This document shows, piece by piece, positions 44,014 to 53,202 of a stretch of DNA of 64,000 nucleotides. Each line of letters opens with the position of its first letter. Position 1 is the stretch's first letter. The position numbers and the translations under genes were made by a program. A model generated the notes under the pieces. That model had not been told where the DNA came from and ran no database searches. It saw only the letters and a program-made list of their open reading frames with translations. Source of the stretch: an uncultured Clostridia bacterium (GTDB taxonomy: Bacteria; Bacillota; Clostridia; Christensenellales; Borkfalkiaceae); the NCBI GenBank assembly GCA_934796775.1, contig CAKVPH010000001.1, positions 186,001-250,000 on the forward strand. The letters are read 5' to 3'.

Positions 44014-45171
44014 TTAAAACTTTTTACGAAATCGTTTTTTAGCTGAAAAAAGTCGATTTTCACCCAAAACAACTTGTTTTCCATCTTGCGCCGAAATGTT
44101 ATTTACCACTCCGAACGCCGCCATAAAAGCCATGATTTGAGTGTTTCCGCTGCTAACCAGCGGGAACGGAATTCCCGTAGGCGGAATGCTTCCCGTAACG
44201 ACGAGAGCGTTGACAGCCGTTTGAACAATAAATACCGAAGCTATTCCTACACAGAGCAAGTATCCGAAAAAATTACCGCAATTTTTACCTGCGCGAATTA
44301 TCCTGTAAGATAAAACAAGGCACACGGTTAAAAGAATAATTATTCCGAAAAAGCCCGTCTCTTCACCTATTATCGATAAAATAAAATCACTTTCGGCAAA
44401 AGGCAGAAACCGAAGTTTTTGTCTGGAATTAAATATTCCTACGCCAAAGAATCCGCCTGAGCCTAATGCGTACAATGATTGTAAAAGCTGATATCCCTCG
44501 CCTTTAGGCGATGAAAACGGATCTAAAAATGCGGCAAATCTTTTCAGTCTGTAAGGTTCTGCAATTATCAAAACCGGAATTGCAGCAAGAACCGGAAGCA
44601 GAATATATACAAAATTTTTAAGCGGAACGCCTGCGATAAAAAGCATTATCAACATTACCGCCCCCATGCAAACCGTAACAGACATGTTTGGTTCTGCAAT
44701 AATTAAAAGGCAAAACAGACCTCCCGCAATAACTACCGGCAAAAACCCCTTAAAAGTTTTTGCTCGAGACATATCTGACGAAAAATACATTGCGGTAAAC
44801 AGAACAAAGGCAAATTTTGCAAGTTCCGAAGGCTGCATTGTAAAACTACCTATTCCTACCCATCTTTTTGCACCGTACACTTCTTTGCCGAGAGGCGTTA
44901 AAACAAGTCCCAAAAGTACGGCGCTTATTATATAAAAAACAATATAAAATTTTTTTAGTTTTCTGTAATCAATGATTGAAAACGCAACGTAAACCGCTAT
45001 TCCTATAACATAACCGATAATCTGTTTTTTAAAAAAGAAAAATTTATCGCCATACGTTTTTTCAGCCGTATAATACGAAGCAGAATAAACGAATAGCGCA
45101 CCGGTAAGCATCAAAAACAACACGCATAGAGAAATAAGCGGATCTGTTTTTATTCTTTTCGGCTTATTCAC
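44014..45171 (-). CDS. ftsW: Peptidoglycan polymerase FtsW (SEDS family)
   Basis: A ten-helix SEDS glycosyltransferase that polymerises septal peptidoglycan with a class B PBP. Motifs: YSASYYTAEKTYGDKFFFFKKQ near the first helices, MQPSELAKFAFVLF near 120, DPFSSPKGEGYQLLQSLYALGSGGFFGVG around 220-248, and PTGIPFPLVSSGNTQIMAF near 340. The start is taken as GTG 45171 (385 residues), giving an eight-base overlap with murD and GGAAC upstream; a TTG at 45201 would add ten residues without a ribosome-binding site. SpoVE is a close relative, but the cluster position favours FtsW. Confidence 0.92.
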   Translation of the reverse strand: MNKPKRIKTDPLISLCVLFLMLTGALFVYSASYYTAEKTYGDKFFFFKKQIIGYVIGIAVYVAFSIIDYRKLKKFYIVFYIISAVLLGLVLTPLGKEVYGAKRWVGIGSFTMQPSELAKFAFVLFTAMYFSSDMSRAKTFKGFLPVVIAGGLFCLLIIAEPNMSVTVCMGAVMLIMLFIAGVPLKNFVYILLPVLAAIPVLIIAEPYRLKRFAAFLDPFSSPKGEGYQLLQSLYALGSGGFFGVGIFNSRQKLRFLPFAESDFILSIIGEETGFFGIIILLTVCLVLSYRIIRAGKNCGNFFGYLLCVGIASVFIVQTAVNALVVTGSIPPTGIPFPLVSSGNTQIMAFMAAFGVVNNISAQDGKQVVLGENRLFSAKKRFRKKF

Positions 45172-46723
45172 GTTCGTCTGTTCCGTCTGCCGAATAATCA
45201 AAAACTTCGTTTAAATTTTCGTCGTCATCAGTCTTTCCGATTTGATCTTCGATATACGTTACGGTAGATTGTTCCGCTAAATGTTCTTCTCTCTCGCTTA
45301 TTTTTTGTTGTTTTATCTCTTCGTTCGTTACTTTTTCTTCATTATCATCCGTAATCTTTACCGATTTTTTATCAAAAGATATATATTCATTTATAATCTC
45401 GGTAAATCTTTCGCCTCGTTTTGCAAAATTTTCAAATTCATCTAAACTCGAACATGCAGGGCTTAAAAGCACTATATCTCCGCACTCTGCTGTTTTGCAG
45501 GCGGCTTTAACGGCGCAATCGAACGAATCGCAAATAAACAAATTTTTAAGCTTTGCATCTAAAGCATACTCGAACAAAGTTATTTTTGATTTACCGAAAA
45601 ATACAATGGCTTTAACTTTATCGCTTTTTTTAATTTCTTCAAAAAACTCGGGATATCCGGCTCCTTTATCTAACCCGCCGATAAGTAGAATCTGATTTTG
45701 GCCGAAAGTCTGAACAGCTTTAAGCGCAGAATCGGGGTTAGTGGCTTTAGAATCGTCTACATACGTTATTCCGTTGTATTCATTAACTATTTCCTGCCTG
45801 TGTTTTACGCCCTTAAAATCGCAAATTGCAGCGGCAATTATATCGGTCTTTACGCCCGCTAATTTTGCGGCGCATACGGCGGCAAGAACGTTCTCCTCGT
45901 TATGTCTGCCCTTCAGCTTTAAATTACCTCTGTCGGCTATTTTTTCTTCTTTATAATATAATATACCATCACGAAAATACGCTCCGTTTGTCTGCCGCTC
46001 CGTTGAAAAATATATTTTTTTTGCACGGGTATTTTCACCGAAAGATTTTACCGTTTCGTCATCTGCGTTTAATACCGCGTATTCGCTTTCGTTCATATTC
46101 TGCAAAATTTTTGATTTTAAATAAACGTAATTTTTCATATTATAATGCCGTTCAAGATGATCGGGCGTTACGTTTAAAATACACGCTATATGCGGAGTGA
46201 ATTTTTTTGTTGTTTCAAGCTGAAAACTTGAAACTTCTACCACGGCAATTGTTTTTTCGTCGGTTTGTCCGTCGTAAAAACAAAGCGGAGTTCCCGAATT
46301 TCCGGCACAAATATTTTTTAAGTTTGCTTTATTTAAAATCTCTTCAATAAGCGTACACGTAGTAGTTTTGCCGTTTGTACCTGTAACTGCTATTATAGGA
46401 CTGTTACACAGCATATAACCGAGTTCAAGCTCTCCTATTATATTTTTCTTGCATTTACTTGCAAAAATCGGAACTTCGCTGTCTATCGGAACGCCGGGAC
46501 TTAATACAATCACGTCGGATTTTTTTATAGCTTCGTCTCTATTACTTATGTCTATCTTGACAGCACCGAGACTTTCAAGTTCGTCCATTTTGTTTTTTGC
46601 GTTTAGAGACGGAGCATCGTCATAAATAAAACATTTTGCGTTTCGCTTTAACAATGCTTTAGTTGCATAAAATCCGCTTTCCGAAATACCGGCGATAAAA
46701 AACTTTGTTTTTAAAAAAAACAT
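45164..46723 (-). CDS. murD: UDP-N-acetylmuramoylalanine-D-glutamate ligase MurD with extended acidic tail
   Basis: MurD adds D-Glu to UDP-MurNAc-L-Ala. The ATP loop is GTNGKTTT (115-122). PDHLERHYNMKNYVYLKSKIL, YVDDSKATNPDSALKAV and LLIGGLDKGAGYPEF are diagnostic. The catalytic part ends near ERFTEIINEYISFDKK (about residue 455). A further 65 residues, mainly Glu, Asp, Lys and Gln, extend it to 519, beyond the usual approximately 450. GAGGTTGAA precedes the ATG. It follows mraY by one base and overlaps ftsW. Confidence 0.95.
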   Translation of the reverse strand: MFFLKTKFFIAGISESGFYATKALLKRNAKCFIYDDAPSLNAKNKMDELESLGAVKIDISNRDEAIKKSDVIVLSPGVPIDSEVPIFASKCKKNIIGELELGYMLCNSPIIAVTGTNGKTTTCTLIEEILNKANLKNICAGNSGTPLCFYDGQTDEKTIAVVEVSSFQLETTKKFTPHIACILNVTPDHLERHYNMKNYVYLKSKILQNMNESEYAVLNADDETVKSFGENTRAKKIYFSTERQTNGAYFRDGILYYKEEKIADRGNLKLKGRHNEENVLAAVCAAKLAGVKTDIIAAAICDFKGVKHRQEIVNEYNGITYVDDSKATNPDSALKAVQTFGQNQILLIGGLDKGAGYPEFFEEIKKSDKVKAIVFFGKSKITLFEYALDAKLKNLFICDSFDCAVKAACKTAECGDIVLLSPACSSLDEFENFAKRGERFTEIINEYISFDKKSVKITDDNEEKVTNEEIKQQKISEREEHLAEQSTVTYIEDQIGKTDDDENLNEVFDYSADGTDERE

Positions 46724-46724
46724 T

Positions 46725-47723
46725 TCAACCTCTTAAAACCGAAATTATACAAAGTATTCCCACAAGCAAAGTTACAAGCTTATAGGTAAAAACAATCTTG
46801 CTTTCGCTATGCCCCTTATATTCGAAATGGTGATGAAGCGGAGCCATTAAAAAAACTCTTTTACCTGTTTTTTTAAACCAGAATACCTGTACGATTACTG
46901 ATATGCCGGACACAACGAACATTATGCCGAAAAACGGAATAAAAAAGGTATTTCCGCAAAAAATTGCAGCCGACGCAATAAATCCGCCAAGATATAACGA
47001 ACCCGTATCCCCCATAAACACGCTTGCCGAAAAGGTATTATATTGTAAAAATCCGATAAGCGCGCCCGCTTGCATTAAACAAAAAAATGCCACGTCTTCG
47101 CACTCGGCAGGCGAAACAAAATTGTTTTGAAAAATTATTACCTGCAAATTTATAAGAAAATAAAAGCACAATAAAACAACATAACTTACGCCGCCTGCCA
47201 AGCCGTCGAGTCCGTCTGTTAAATTTACACAATTTGTGGTTGCAATAAATACAAAAAAAATCAAAATCGAGCCAAATATACCCAAGTCGTAATATTTATT
47301 TACAAACGGTATAAAAAAATCCGTATAACCCCTTAAATAAGTAAAAACAGAAATCACCAGCGCAATCGCACATTGAAAAAGCAGCTTTTGTTTTGCCGTA
47401 AGACCTTCGTTCTTGCCGCCTTTTATTTTTATAAAATCGTCTAAAAAACCTACGACAAGATAAGCAAAAGCAACCGCCGCAAGGACTTTTGAAAGCACTC
47501 CGTGCTTTTGTGAAAAAACAAAATAGCAAAAAAAGGCGGATAAAGCAAAAATCAATCCGCCCATGGTCGTAGTTCCCGCTTTTCCTGCGTGATTATCTAC
47601 GTAACCTAAAATGTTCTGTCCTGCTTTCAGTTTTTTCAAAAGCGGAATAATTACCGCACCTAAACTTACGCTTATAACTATCGAAAAAAAGAAAGCTATT
47701 AAATCATGTTTAACGTTTGTCAT
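46725..47723 (-). CDS. mraY: Phospho-N-acetylmuramoyl-pentapeptide transferase MraY
   Basis: MraY moves phospho-MurNAc-pentapeptide to undecaprenyl phosphate, making lipid I. About ten membrane helices are visible. Active-site motifs are GKAGTTTMGGLIF (about 47-59), VGFLDDFIKI with the Asp pair, TTNCVNLTDGLDGLAGGVS, FMGDTGSLYLGG and the HHHFEYKGHSE loop. The ATG at 47723 gives 332 residues and a 14-bp overlap with murE; GTGGAAAAAT supports this start. murF, normally between murE and mraY, is absent here. Confidence 0.95.
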   Translation of the reverse strand: MTNVKHDLIAFFFSIVISVSLGAVIIPLLKKLKAGQNILGYVDNHAGKAGTTTMGGLIFALSAFFCYFVFSQKHGVLSKVLAAVAFAYLVVGFLDDFIKIKGGKNEGLTAKQKLLFQCAIALVISVFTYLRGYTDFFIPFVNKYYDLGIFGSILIFFVFIATTNCVNLTDGLDGLAGGVSYVVLLCFYFLINLQVIIFQNNFVSPAECEDVAFFCLMQAGALIGFLQYNTFSASVFMGDTGSLYLGGFIASAAIFCGNTFFIPFFGIMFVVSGISVIVQVFWFKKTGKRVFLMAPLHHHFEYKGHSESKIVFTYKLVTLLVGILCIISVLRG

Positions 47724-49158
47724 ATTTTTCCACAAGCAACGCGCAAGCCGTTTCTTCATCAGAAAAAGTTCTTTTCGTTCCCATAACTTCCTGATAATTT
47801 TCTGCGCCCTTTCCGGCTATTAAAACGTAGTCTTCGGCACTTGCCAGACTTATACAATAATCGATAGCCTCTTTTCGGTCACGTATAGTTATATATTCAT
47901 TAGTTACTTCTCTTATTCCGCTTTCAATCTGAGAAATTATCTCGTTTTCATCTTCAAAGCGCGGATTATCCGAAGTAATAACAGTAAAATCGGCTAATTT
48001 TCCGCTTATTCGCCCCATAATCGCCCGTTTGCCCGCATCTCGATTGCCGCCGCAACCGAAAACGCAAAACAGTTTATTTTTACCTTTAACGACTTTTAAG
48101 GTTTTAAGCGCATTTTCCAAAGCTTCGGGCGTATGCGCGTAATCTAAAAACACTTTCCCGTTTGTTGAAATTCTCTGCATGCGACCTTTTATCGGCTTTA
48201 AAGTCATAAGTTCATTCGCGATAAAATCGGTCTTTAAGCCGCAAAGTGCCAAAACCGTTGCCGCCGCAAGCGAATTATATACGTTAAAAACTCCCATAAG
48301 ATTGCTCTTTATTTCGTATAAGCAATCAAATAAATTCAAAAGATAAGTGGTGCCGTCAAAACTTTCGCGCACGTCTATTGCAAAGACGTCGGAAGGATTT
48401 AATAATCCGTAATTTATTGTTCCGCTCTTTCGGCTGAGCGCAATAACTTTACCTAACGGATCATCGCTGTTTACTACCGCAAGACGCGCCCCGCGCGAAG
48501 TAAAAGCACTTGCTTTTACTTCGCGATATTTTTCTTCACTGCCAAAAAAATCAAGATGATCCCGAGCGCAATTTGTAAAAACAAGAATATCAAAGGTAAA
48601 ATCTGCTTTGCCGTAATATATTGCATGGGCAGATAGTTCCATACATACCGCCTTTATTCCGTCATTTACCATATCGGCCAGGCATTTATATAAAAAAGGC
48701 GTATCGGGCGTCGTACAATCTGTGTTGATCTCTGTATTTTTATACTTGACTTTTCCGGTTCCTATAATACCCGTACCGATTTTCGCGTCGTTTAACCCTT
48801 TTGCTATCATTTCACAAACCGAAGACTTTCCGTTAGTACCCACAACGCCTATCGTCTTTAATTTTTTTTGTGGATAATCGTAAAATCTCTGCGTTATTTT
48901 ACTCATGGCTTTTCTGACGTCTTTTACTATAATCTGTGAACACGACAAATCAAGTTTCTGATCTGAAACAACGGCTACTGCACCTTTTTTTATTGCCAAA
49001 GGTGCAAAATCAGCTCCGTTTAACGAATTTCCGTTTATACAAAAAAATAAAGCGTTTGCTTCGCAATCTTTATGATCGCAGGCAAGCGACGCTATCTCGA
49101 TTTTGTTGTCGCCTATTATTTCGCATTTCAAACCTTCCGTTAAGTACTCCAAATTCAT
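47710..49158 (-). CDS. murE: UDP-N-acetylmuramoyl-tripeptide synthetase MurE, probably meso-DAP adding
   Basis: MurE adds the third amino acid to UDP-MurNAc-dipeptide. The ATP loop is GTNGKSS (107-113). TTPDTPFLYKCLADMV, ELSAHAIYYGKADF, RDHLDFFGSEEKYREVKASAF and GCGGNRDAGKRAIMG are family signatures. TSDNPRFED (about residue 398-406) contains the DNPR motif that in characterised enzymes selects meso-diaminopimelate. The length of 482 residues is normal. CGGAGAATAAC precedes the ATG. It is the first gene of the cluster, after the terminator at 49222-49249. A promoter was not identified with confidence. Confidence 0.94.
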   Translation of the reverse strand: MNLEYLTEGLKCEIIGDNKIEIASLACDHKDCEANALFFCINGNSLNGADFAPLAIKKGAVAVVSDQKLDLSCSQIIVKDVRKAMSKITQRFYDYPQKKLKTIGVVGTNGKSSVCEMIAKGLNDAKIGTGIIGTGKVKYKNTEINTDCTTPDTPFLYKCLADMVNDGIKAVCMELSAHAIYYGKADFTFDILVFTNCARDHLDFFGSEEKYREVKASAFTSRGARLAVVNSDDPLGKVIALSRKSGTINYGLLNPSDVFAIDVRESFDGTTYLLNLFDCLYEIKSNLMGVFNVYNSLAAATVLALCGLKTDFIANELMTLKPIKGRMQRISTNGKVFLDYAHTPEALENALKTLKVVKGKNKLFCVFGCGGNRDAGKRAIMGRISGKLADFTVITSDNPRFEDENEIISQIESGIREVTNEYITIRDRKEAIDYCISLASAEDYVLIAGKGAENYQEVMGTKRTFSDEETACALLVEKYDKR

Positions 49159-49221
49159 GTTATTCTCCGATTTTACCTTAAGCGTCGTTATGCCGCCGAT
49201 TTTAGTAATAACATTATAATA

Positions 49222-49249
49222 AAAATCACTCGCCGAAGCGGGTGATTTT
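49222..49249 (-). terminator. Terminator after the esterase gene, upstream of murE
   Basis: A 12-bp stem AAAATCACCCGC / GCGAGTGATTTT (one G-U) with a TTCG tetraloop is followed on the minus strand by TATTATAAT. It separates the glycan operon from the murE cluster. Confidence 0.85.
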
Positions 49250-49280
49250 ATGTCGATATATGTAGTTTTAAGTCATATGT

Positions 49281-51344
49281 TCAGGAGGGCAAGTTTATAT
49301 CGGCTCTCGAAGGAGTCCTCTCTTTTTTAACAGGTTTTAAAGTCTTTTTATTTACACGAAGCTTTTTATCTGTTAATAAAAGGTTTGATAATGAAACAAT
49401 GGCTTTTTTGCTTGATCTGAACAAAAATTCAATTTCGGTTATACTGCACGTCTCTTTAAAAGAAAGTTTTTTTGGTGAACCGTCGCATATAAATACATTT
49501 TTCAAATCGCAGCTTACATTTATTTCTTTTTCGGTTAAAGGAAAATTCGGCACAGTAACGTTATCCACCGTCATCTTATAACGATAGATATTTCCGTTTG
49601 CAAGCTTTAATATAACGCCCCAAAATCCGCACTTTGTTTTTGACTTCAAAGTAAATTGCAGAAATTTATAGTCCGCAAGATGATTTTTGTGTCCGCAAAG
49701 ACATATTTCGGGAGATACTCCGAAAAATTTATAGTCGGAAAGCAAGGGCTTTGATTCTACTATGATTTCTCCGTTACGGTGAACGCTTATTTCAGGCGAT
49801 TTACAGCGATAAATTTTGCCCGCACTCCACACCGGAATTTTTCTGCAAAATCCCGCATCGTAGCCGAAATTATTTTCATAAACGGTTTTTGCGCCTTTGG
49901 TTAAATATGCAGGTGAAAAATAATAATCATTTGTAACAGCGCATCTGTCGCTCCTGAATGAAAGTAACGGAGCTCCGTCTATGGTTCTTGCGTTGCAAAA
50001 ATCCTGATATTGTAAAAACGCATAAGTCATTTTAGACGGCTTTTTTACGTCGGCACTGTAAAGTTCTATTTCATCGCGTGAAATTACCTTTGCATCTGCA
50101 GGATAATATTTCCCTTTTTCGCCGGCAATCGCGAATCCGCAAAGCGGAACGTTTACAAGCTGCGTTTCAACGTTTTTTATTTTTACAATCAATCTATCGT
50201 TTTTTACGGTCAAATCGCTTACTGACGGATATTTTTTTCTTCCGCCGCGAATACATTCACATATGCGCTCGGATACAAGAGCTTTATTCGTAGTGTGGAT
50301 AGGATGAAAATATTCGTCGCCGTCAAGTTTAAGCCAACGCGGCTCTATATCGTAAATCGGAATATAGTATACGTTTTCACATTCGTCAGACAGGTCCTGA
50401 AGTGCTTCGTTTATATAAAGATATCCGTATCCGTCCCCGTAAGCATAATTTTCGGGAGCTATTCCAACAGTAACAAAAGGTGCGTTTCCGAATTGTTTGT
50501 GAATGTCTGTTATAATATGCGAAAGGCACTTTTTAAACGTCTGAGCGTAATTATAATCATATGCCGAACTTTCTCCCAGATACCAGACGCAACCGCTTAA
50601 AGATATGCCTTTTAACGGAGCAATCCTTTCGTTCCACATACATGAAGTTTGAGTGAAATTTCTACCTCCGCATTGATTCCAGTTTTCTTTATCTACAAAT
50701 CTGCATTCCTCTTTTAACGCCTTAACCAGATCCGTATCTGAGATAAGCGTTTTTCTGTCGATATATGAATCTACGCTCAATCCGCCTGTAGCGGTATGAA
50801 CCACACCTATAGGCACGCCCGTCCGTTGCCAAAGGTAAACTGCGAGCTGAACCGAAATAGCAGACGTTGCGCCTATTGCTTCGTCGGTACCCGGTCTCCA
50901 TTTGCACAAAATGGGAAAATCGAATTGTTCATCGTAAGAACGAGTTAATTCTTCGGTTGAAGAAAAAGGCTTTTCATCTATAGATAATATTGAAATTTTG
51001 GCTTTTTTAGCCATTTCAATCCATCTGTCGGATTCTTCCACGGCAGATAGAACGTAGGACATATTCGACTGTCCCATAGTAATGTAAACGTCCCCGAATA
51101 AAACTCTCACGCTGATTTTATCCGATAAACTCTCTAAAATTAGTTCAAATTCGCTTTTATAATCGGAAACAGGCGGTAATTCGGCATAAATAACACCCTC
51201 TACGGGTGTTGTTATAACGGAATTGCAATAAAAGCCGCCCTTTAAGGTAACCTTAGTTTTTTCATCAGAATAACCTTTTATTATTACAGGTGCGTTTCTT
51301 TGAATTATTGCTCCGTTTGAAAAAAATTGATGTAATTTAAGCAT
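49281..51344 (-). CDS. Sialate O-acetylesterase-like SGNH hydrolase (SASA family), cytoplasmic
   Basis: A 687-residue enzyme predicted to remove O-acetyl groups from sialic acids or other acetylated sugars. It starts with the family-typical LHQFFSNGAIIQRNAPVIIKG beta domain. The nucleophile Ser93 is in MGQSNMSY. GVVHTATGGLSVDSYI is the glycine block, WYLGESSAYDY lies near 262, and GDEYFHPIHTTNKAL (about residue 350) carries the catalytic Asp/His. The last 270 residues are beta-rich and not assigned. There is no signal peptide. The ATG overlaps the DUF4838 stop by one base (TAATG), so it is translationally coupled. Sialate specificity is family-based only. Confidence 0.85.
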   Translation of the reverse strand: MLKLHQFFSNGAIIQRNAPVIIKGYSDEKTKVTLKGGFYCNSVITTPVEGVIYAELPPVSDYKSEFELILESLSDKISVRVLFGDVYITMGQSNMSYVLSAVEESDRWIEMAKKAKISILSIDEKPFSSTEELTRSYDEQFDFPILCKWRPGTDEAIGATSAISVQLAVYLWQRTGVPIGVVHTATGGLSVDSYIDRKTLISDTDLVKALKEECRFVDKENWNQCGGRNFTQTSCMWNERIAPLKGISLSGCVWYLGESSAYDYNYAQTFKKCLSHIITDIHKQFGNAPFVTVGIAPENYAYGDGYGYLYINEALQDLSDECENVYYIPIYDIEPRWLKLDGDEYFHPIHTTNKALVSERICECIRGGRKKYPSVSDLTVKNDRLIVKIKNVETQLVNVPLCGFAIAGEKGKYYPADAKVISRDEIELYSADVKKPSKMTYAFLQYQDFCNARTIDGAPLLSFRSDRCAVTNDYYFSPAYLTKGAKTVYENNFGYDAGFCRKIPVWSAGKIYRCKSPEISVHRNGEIIVESKPLLSDYKFFGVSPEICLCGHKNHLADYKFLQFTLKSKTKCGFWGVILKLANGNIYRYKMTVDNVTVPNFPLTEKEINVSCDLKNVFICDGSPKKLSFKETCSITEIEFLFRSSKKAIVSLSNLLLTDKKLRVNKKTLKPVKKERTPSRADINLPS

Positions 51345-53194
51345 TATTTATCAGCGGCGTAAATGCCCACCTTCTGAGATTTAATTATGCCTTCGGTTAT
51401 CATATTAAAATAGAAACCGTCAACAAAAAGTTGAAATTTTTCTTCGTTTTTGTTAAAAAATTCTTTGCGTTTTTCTTCTGCTCTAGCAAGTGTCGTTTCG
51501 TCTGCTCCGTCAGCTTTAAGTATAATTTCCGAAACTATAGATAAAACGTTTTCGAGTGCGAATTTTAGCACGGACAAGCTCATAAACACAACTTCGTCGC
51601 TTTCGGCTACAGCAGGAAAATCTCTCAGATATTCTTCGATTTTTGTTTTTCCTGTTTTTAAAAGCGAAAGATATTCATCGCCGTTTACCTCTTCTCTGAT
51701 ATAAGCAAAAGGAACGTACTTTTCTAATGTATTATAGACTTCTTCGGCAAAACGAGAATAATTCTTAAAAGCCGCGTTATAATAGTTCTGTCTTAACGAT
51801 TCAAGCGTTTCGTTTCCGTCGGTTAAGGCTCTTCCGAGCGTGAAAAATGCAAGTCCGTTCGGATAAAAAGCTCTTTGAAGCTGGCAACTCATAAAACCGT
51901 TCATTCCAAAATTTTTGAGAGAACGAACGTCGTCAAAAATAACTTTTGCAAGCGTTTCGCCGCCAAAATCGCGGTTTATGTCCCACATAAGGTGATAATC
52001 AAAATCGAAAGTATCGCCATGGAATATTTCTTTCCATTCCTTCCAAAGCTGCAAATAAACTCCGGGTTCGGGAGGATAAACCATACCGTTTTTCTTATAT
52101 ACAAGTTTTTCCGAATTTCCGCTTTTTGCGAAAGATTTTGTATAACTTCTGAAAAGCGGAGCAAACATCATTATAAATCTGTCTTCGTTTTTAATGCGTT
52201 CGACTTCAGGTCTCCAGTAAAGTTCGAAATAAACTAAAAAGCATATTTTAGTTTTTATGCCCTTTTCGGTTAATTTTTCGTCTATAGTGTTTAAAATCTG
52301 AACGTACCAGTCTGAAAACGATTTTTTAGAACATTCTTCGCATTCACATGCATTGTTATAATCGTCCGCAAGCCAAAAATGAATTACGTCTGTTTCAGGA
52401 TGTTCAATTGCGTAATTTACAACGTTTTGCGCTAATTTTTCACGAACAGATTGCTTTGAATAGCAAAGTTGAGTATTTAAAGGAATTCCTTTAAACAGCT
52501 TACGTTCACCGTTTATTTCGGCAACCATAGCTTTTTGTTCCGGCTTGAGTTCAACGTTACTGTTGCTCCAACCGTTAGCGGATATTCCTAAACATTCCGA
52601 AGTCCAGCCATGTCCTACGGCGTGATATATCATGTCTCTTTGCTTTATGGCTTTTACGATTTCACGAACGTAACCTGCGCTTATTTCTTCGTTTATTTCC
52701 TGCTTTTTTATAAACGGATTAGAAGAATGCCCGTACCAACGTTTAAAAAACTCGTATGCTGTGCGAAATTGCATATAGTACGAGTTAAAACCGACTTTTG
52801 CCGCCCAGTCAACCGTTTGCAGGACGTTTTCGAGTGAAACCGCGCCTTCGATAGTTATACCTCTGTGTCTGTTTGCAGGTTTAAAATCTGCATTTACAGT
52901 GATTGAATAGATATCTTTTTCGGGAATAACTTCGCCGCCTTTTCCGGGGTGCAAAAATACACAACCAAGTTTTCTTAAAAACTCATATACGGTTAAAAGA
53001 AGGGCGCGCTTTGAATTTGCCGTTATCGTGCCTATTCCTTTTTCAATGCGGATTTCGCCGTATTCGGCAAATAAATCATCTTCAGAAACTCCCCCGAAAC
53101 AAGGCAAAATATTAAGTTTTATATCAGTTTTTTCTTTACAAATAAAGCCTAAATATTTATCTAATTCGCTTTTGCAAAATTCCGAAGTAGTCAT
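51344..53194 (-). CDS. DUF4838 protein, putative intracellular glycoside hydrolase
   Basis: The N-terminal 100 residues (GTITANSKRALLLTVYEFLRKLGCVFLHPGKGGEVIPEK, read in pieces) resemble the helper domain in front of GH20/GH67-type barrels. The central part is a TIM-barrel-like DUF4838 domain with HFWLADDYNNACECEECSKK (about residues 271-290), the hallmark of the family, and FDFDYHLMWDINRDFGG. A helical C-terminal domain follows. The chemistry of DUF4838 is not settled; glycosidase activity is inferred. Many relatives are secreted, but this one has no signal peptide, pairing it with the cytoplasmic esterase. It lies eight bases after the ROK gene. Confidence 0.8.
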   Translation of the reverse strand: MTTSEFCKSELDKYLGFICKEKTDIKLNILPCFGGVSEDDLFAEYGEIRIEKGIGTITANSKRALLLTVYEFLRKLGCVFLHPGKGGEVIPEKDIYSITVNADFKPANRHRGITIEGAVSLENVLQTVDWAAKVGFNSYYMQFRTAYEFFKRWYGHSSNPFIKKQEINEEISAGYVREIVKAIKQRDMIYHAVGHGWTSECLGISANGWSNSNVELKPEQKAMVAEINGERKLFKGIPLNTQLCYSKQSVREKLAQNVVNYAIEHPETDVIHFWLADDYNNACECEECSKKSFSDWYVQILNTIDEKLTEKGIKTKICFLVYFELYWRPEVERIKNEDRFIMMFAPLFRSYTKSFAKSGNSEKLVYKKNGMVYPPEPGVYLQLWKEWKEIFHGDTFDFDYHLMWDINRDFGGETLAKVIFDDVRSLKNFGMNGFMSCQLQRAFYPNGLAFFTLGRALTDGNETLESLRQNYYNAAFKNYSRFAEEVYNTLEKYVPFAYIREEVNGDEYLSLLKTGKTKIEEYLRDFPAVAESDEVVFMSLSVLKFALENVLSIVSEIILKADGADETTLARAEEKRKEFFNKNEEKFQLFVDGFYFNMITEGIIKSQKVGIYAADK

Positions 53195-53202
53195 TAAAAC
53201 TC

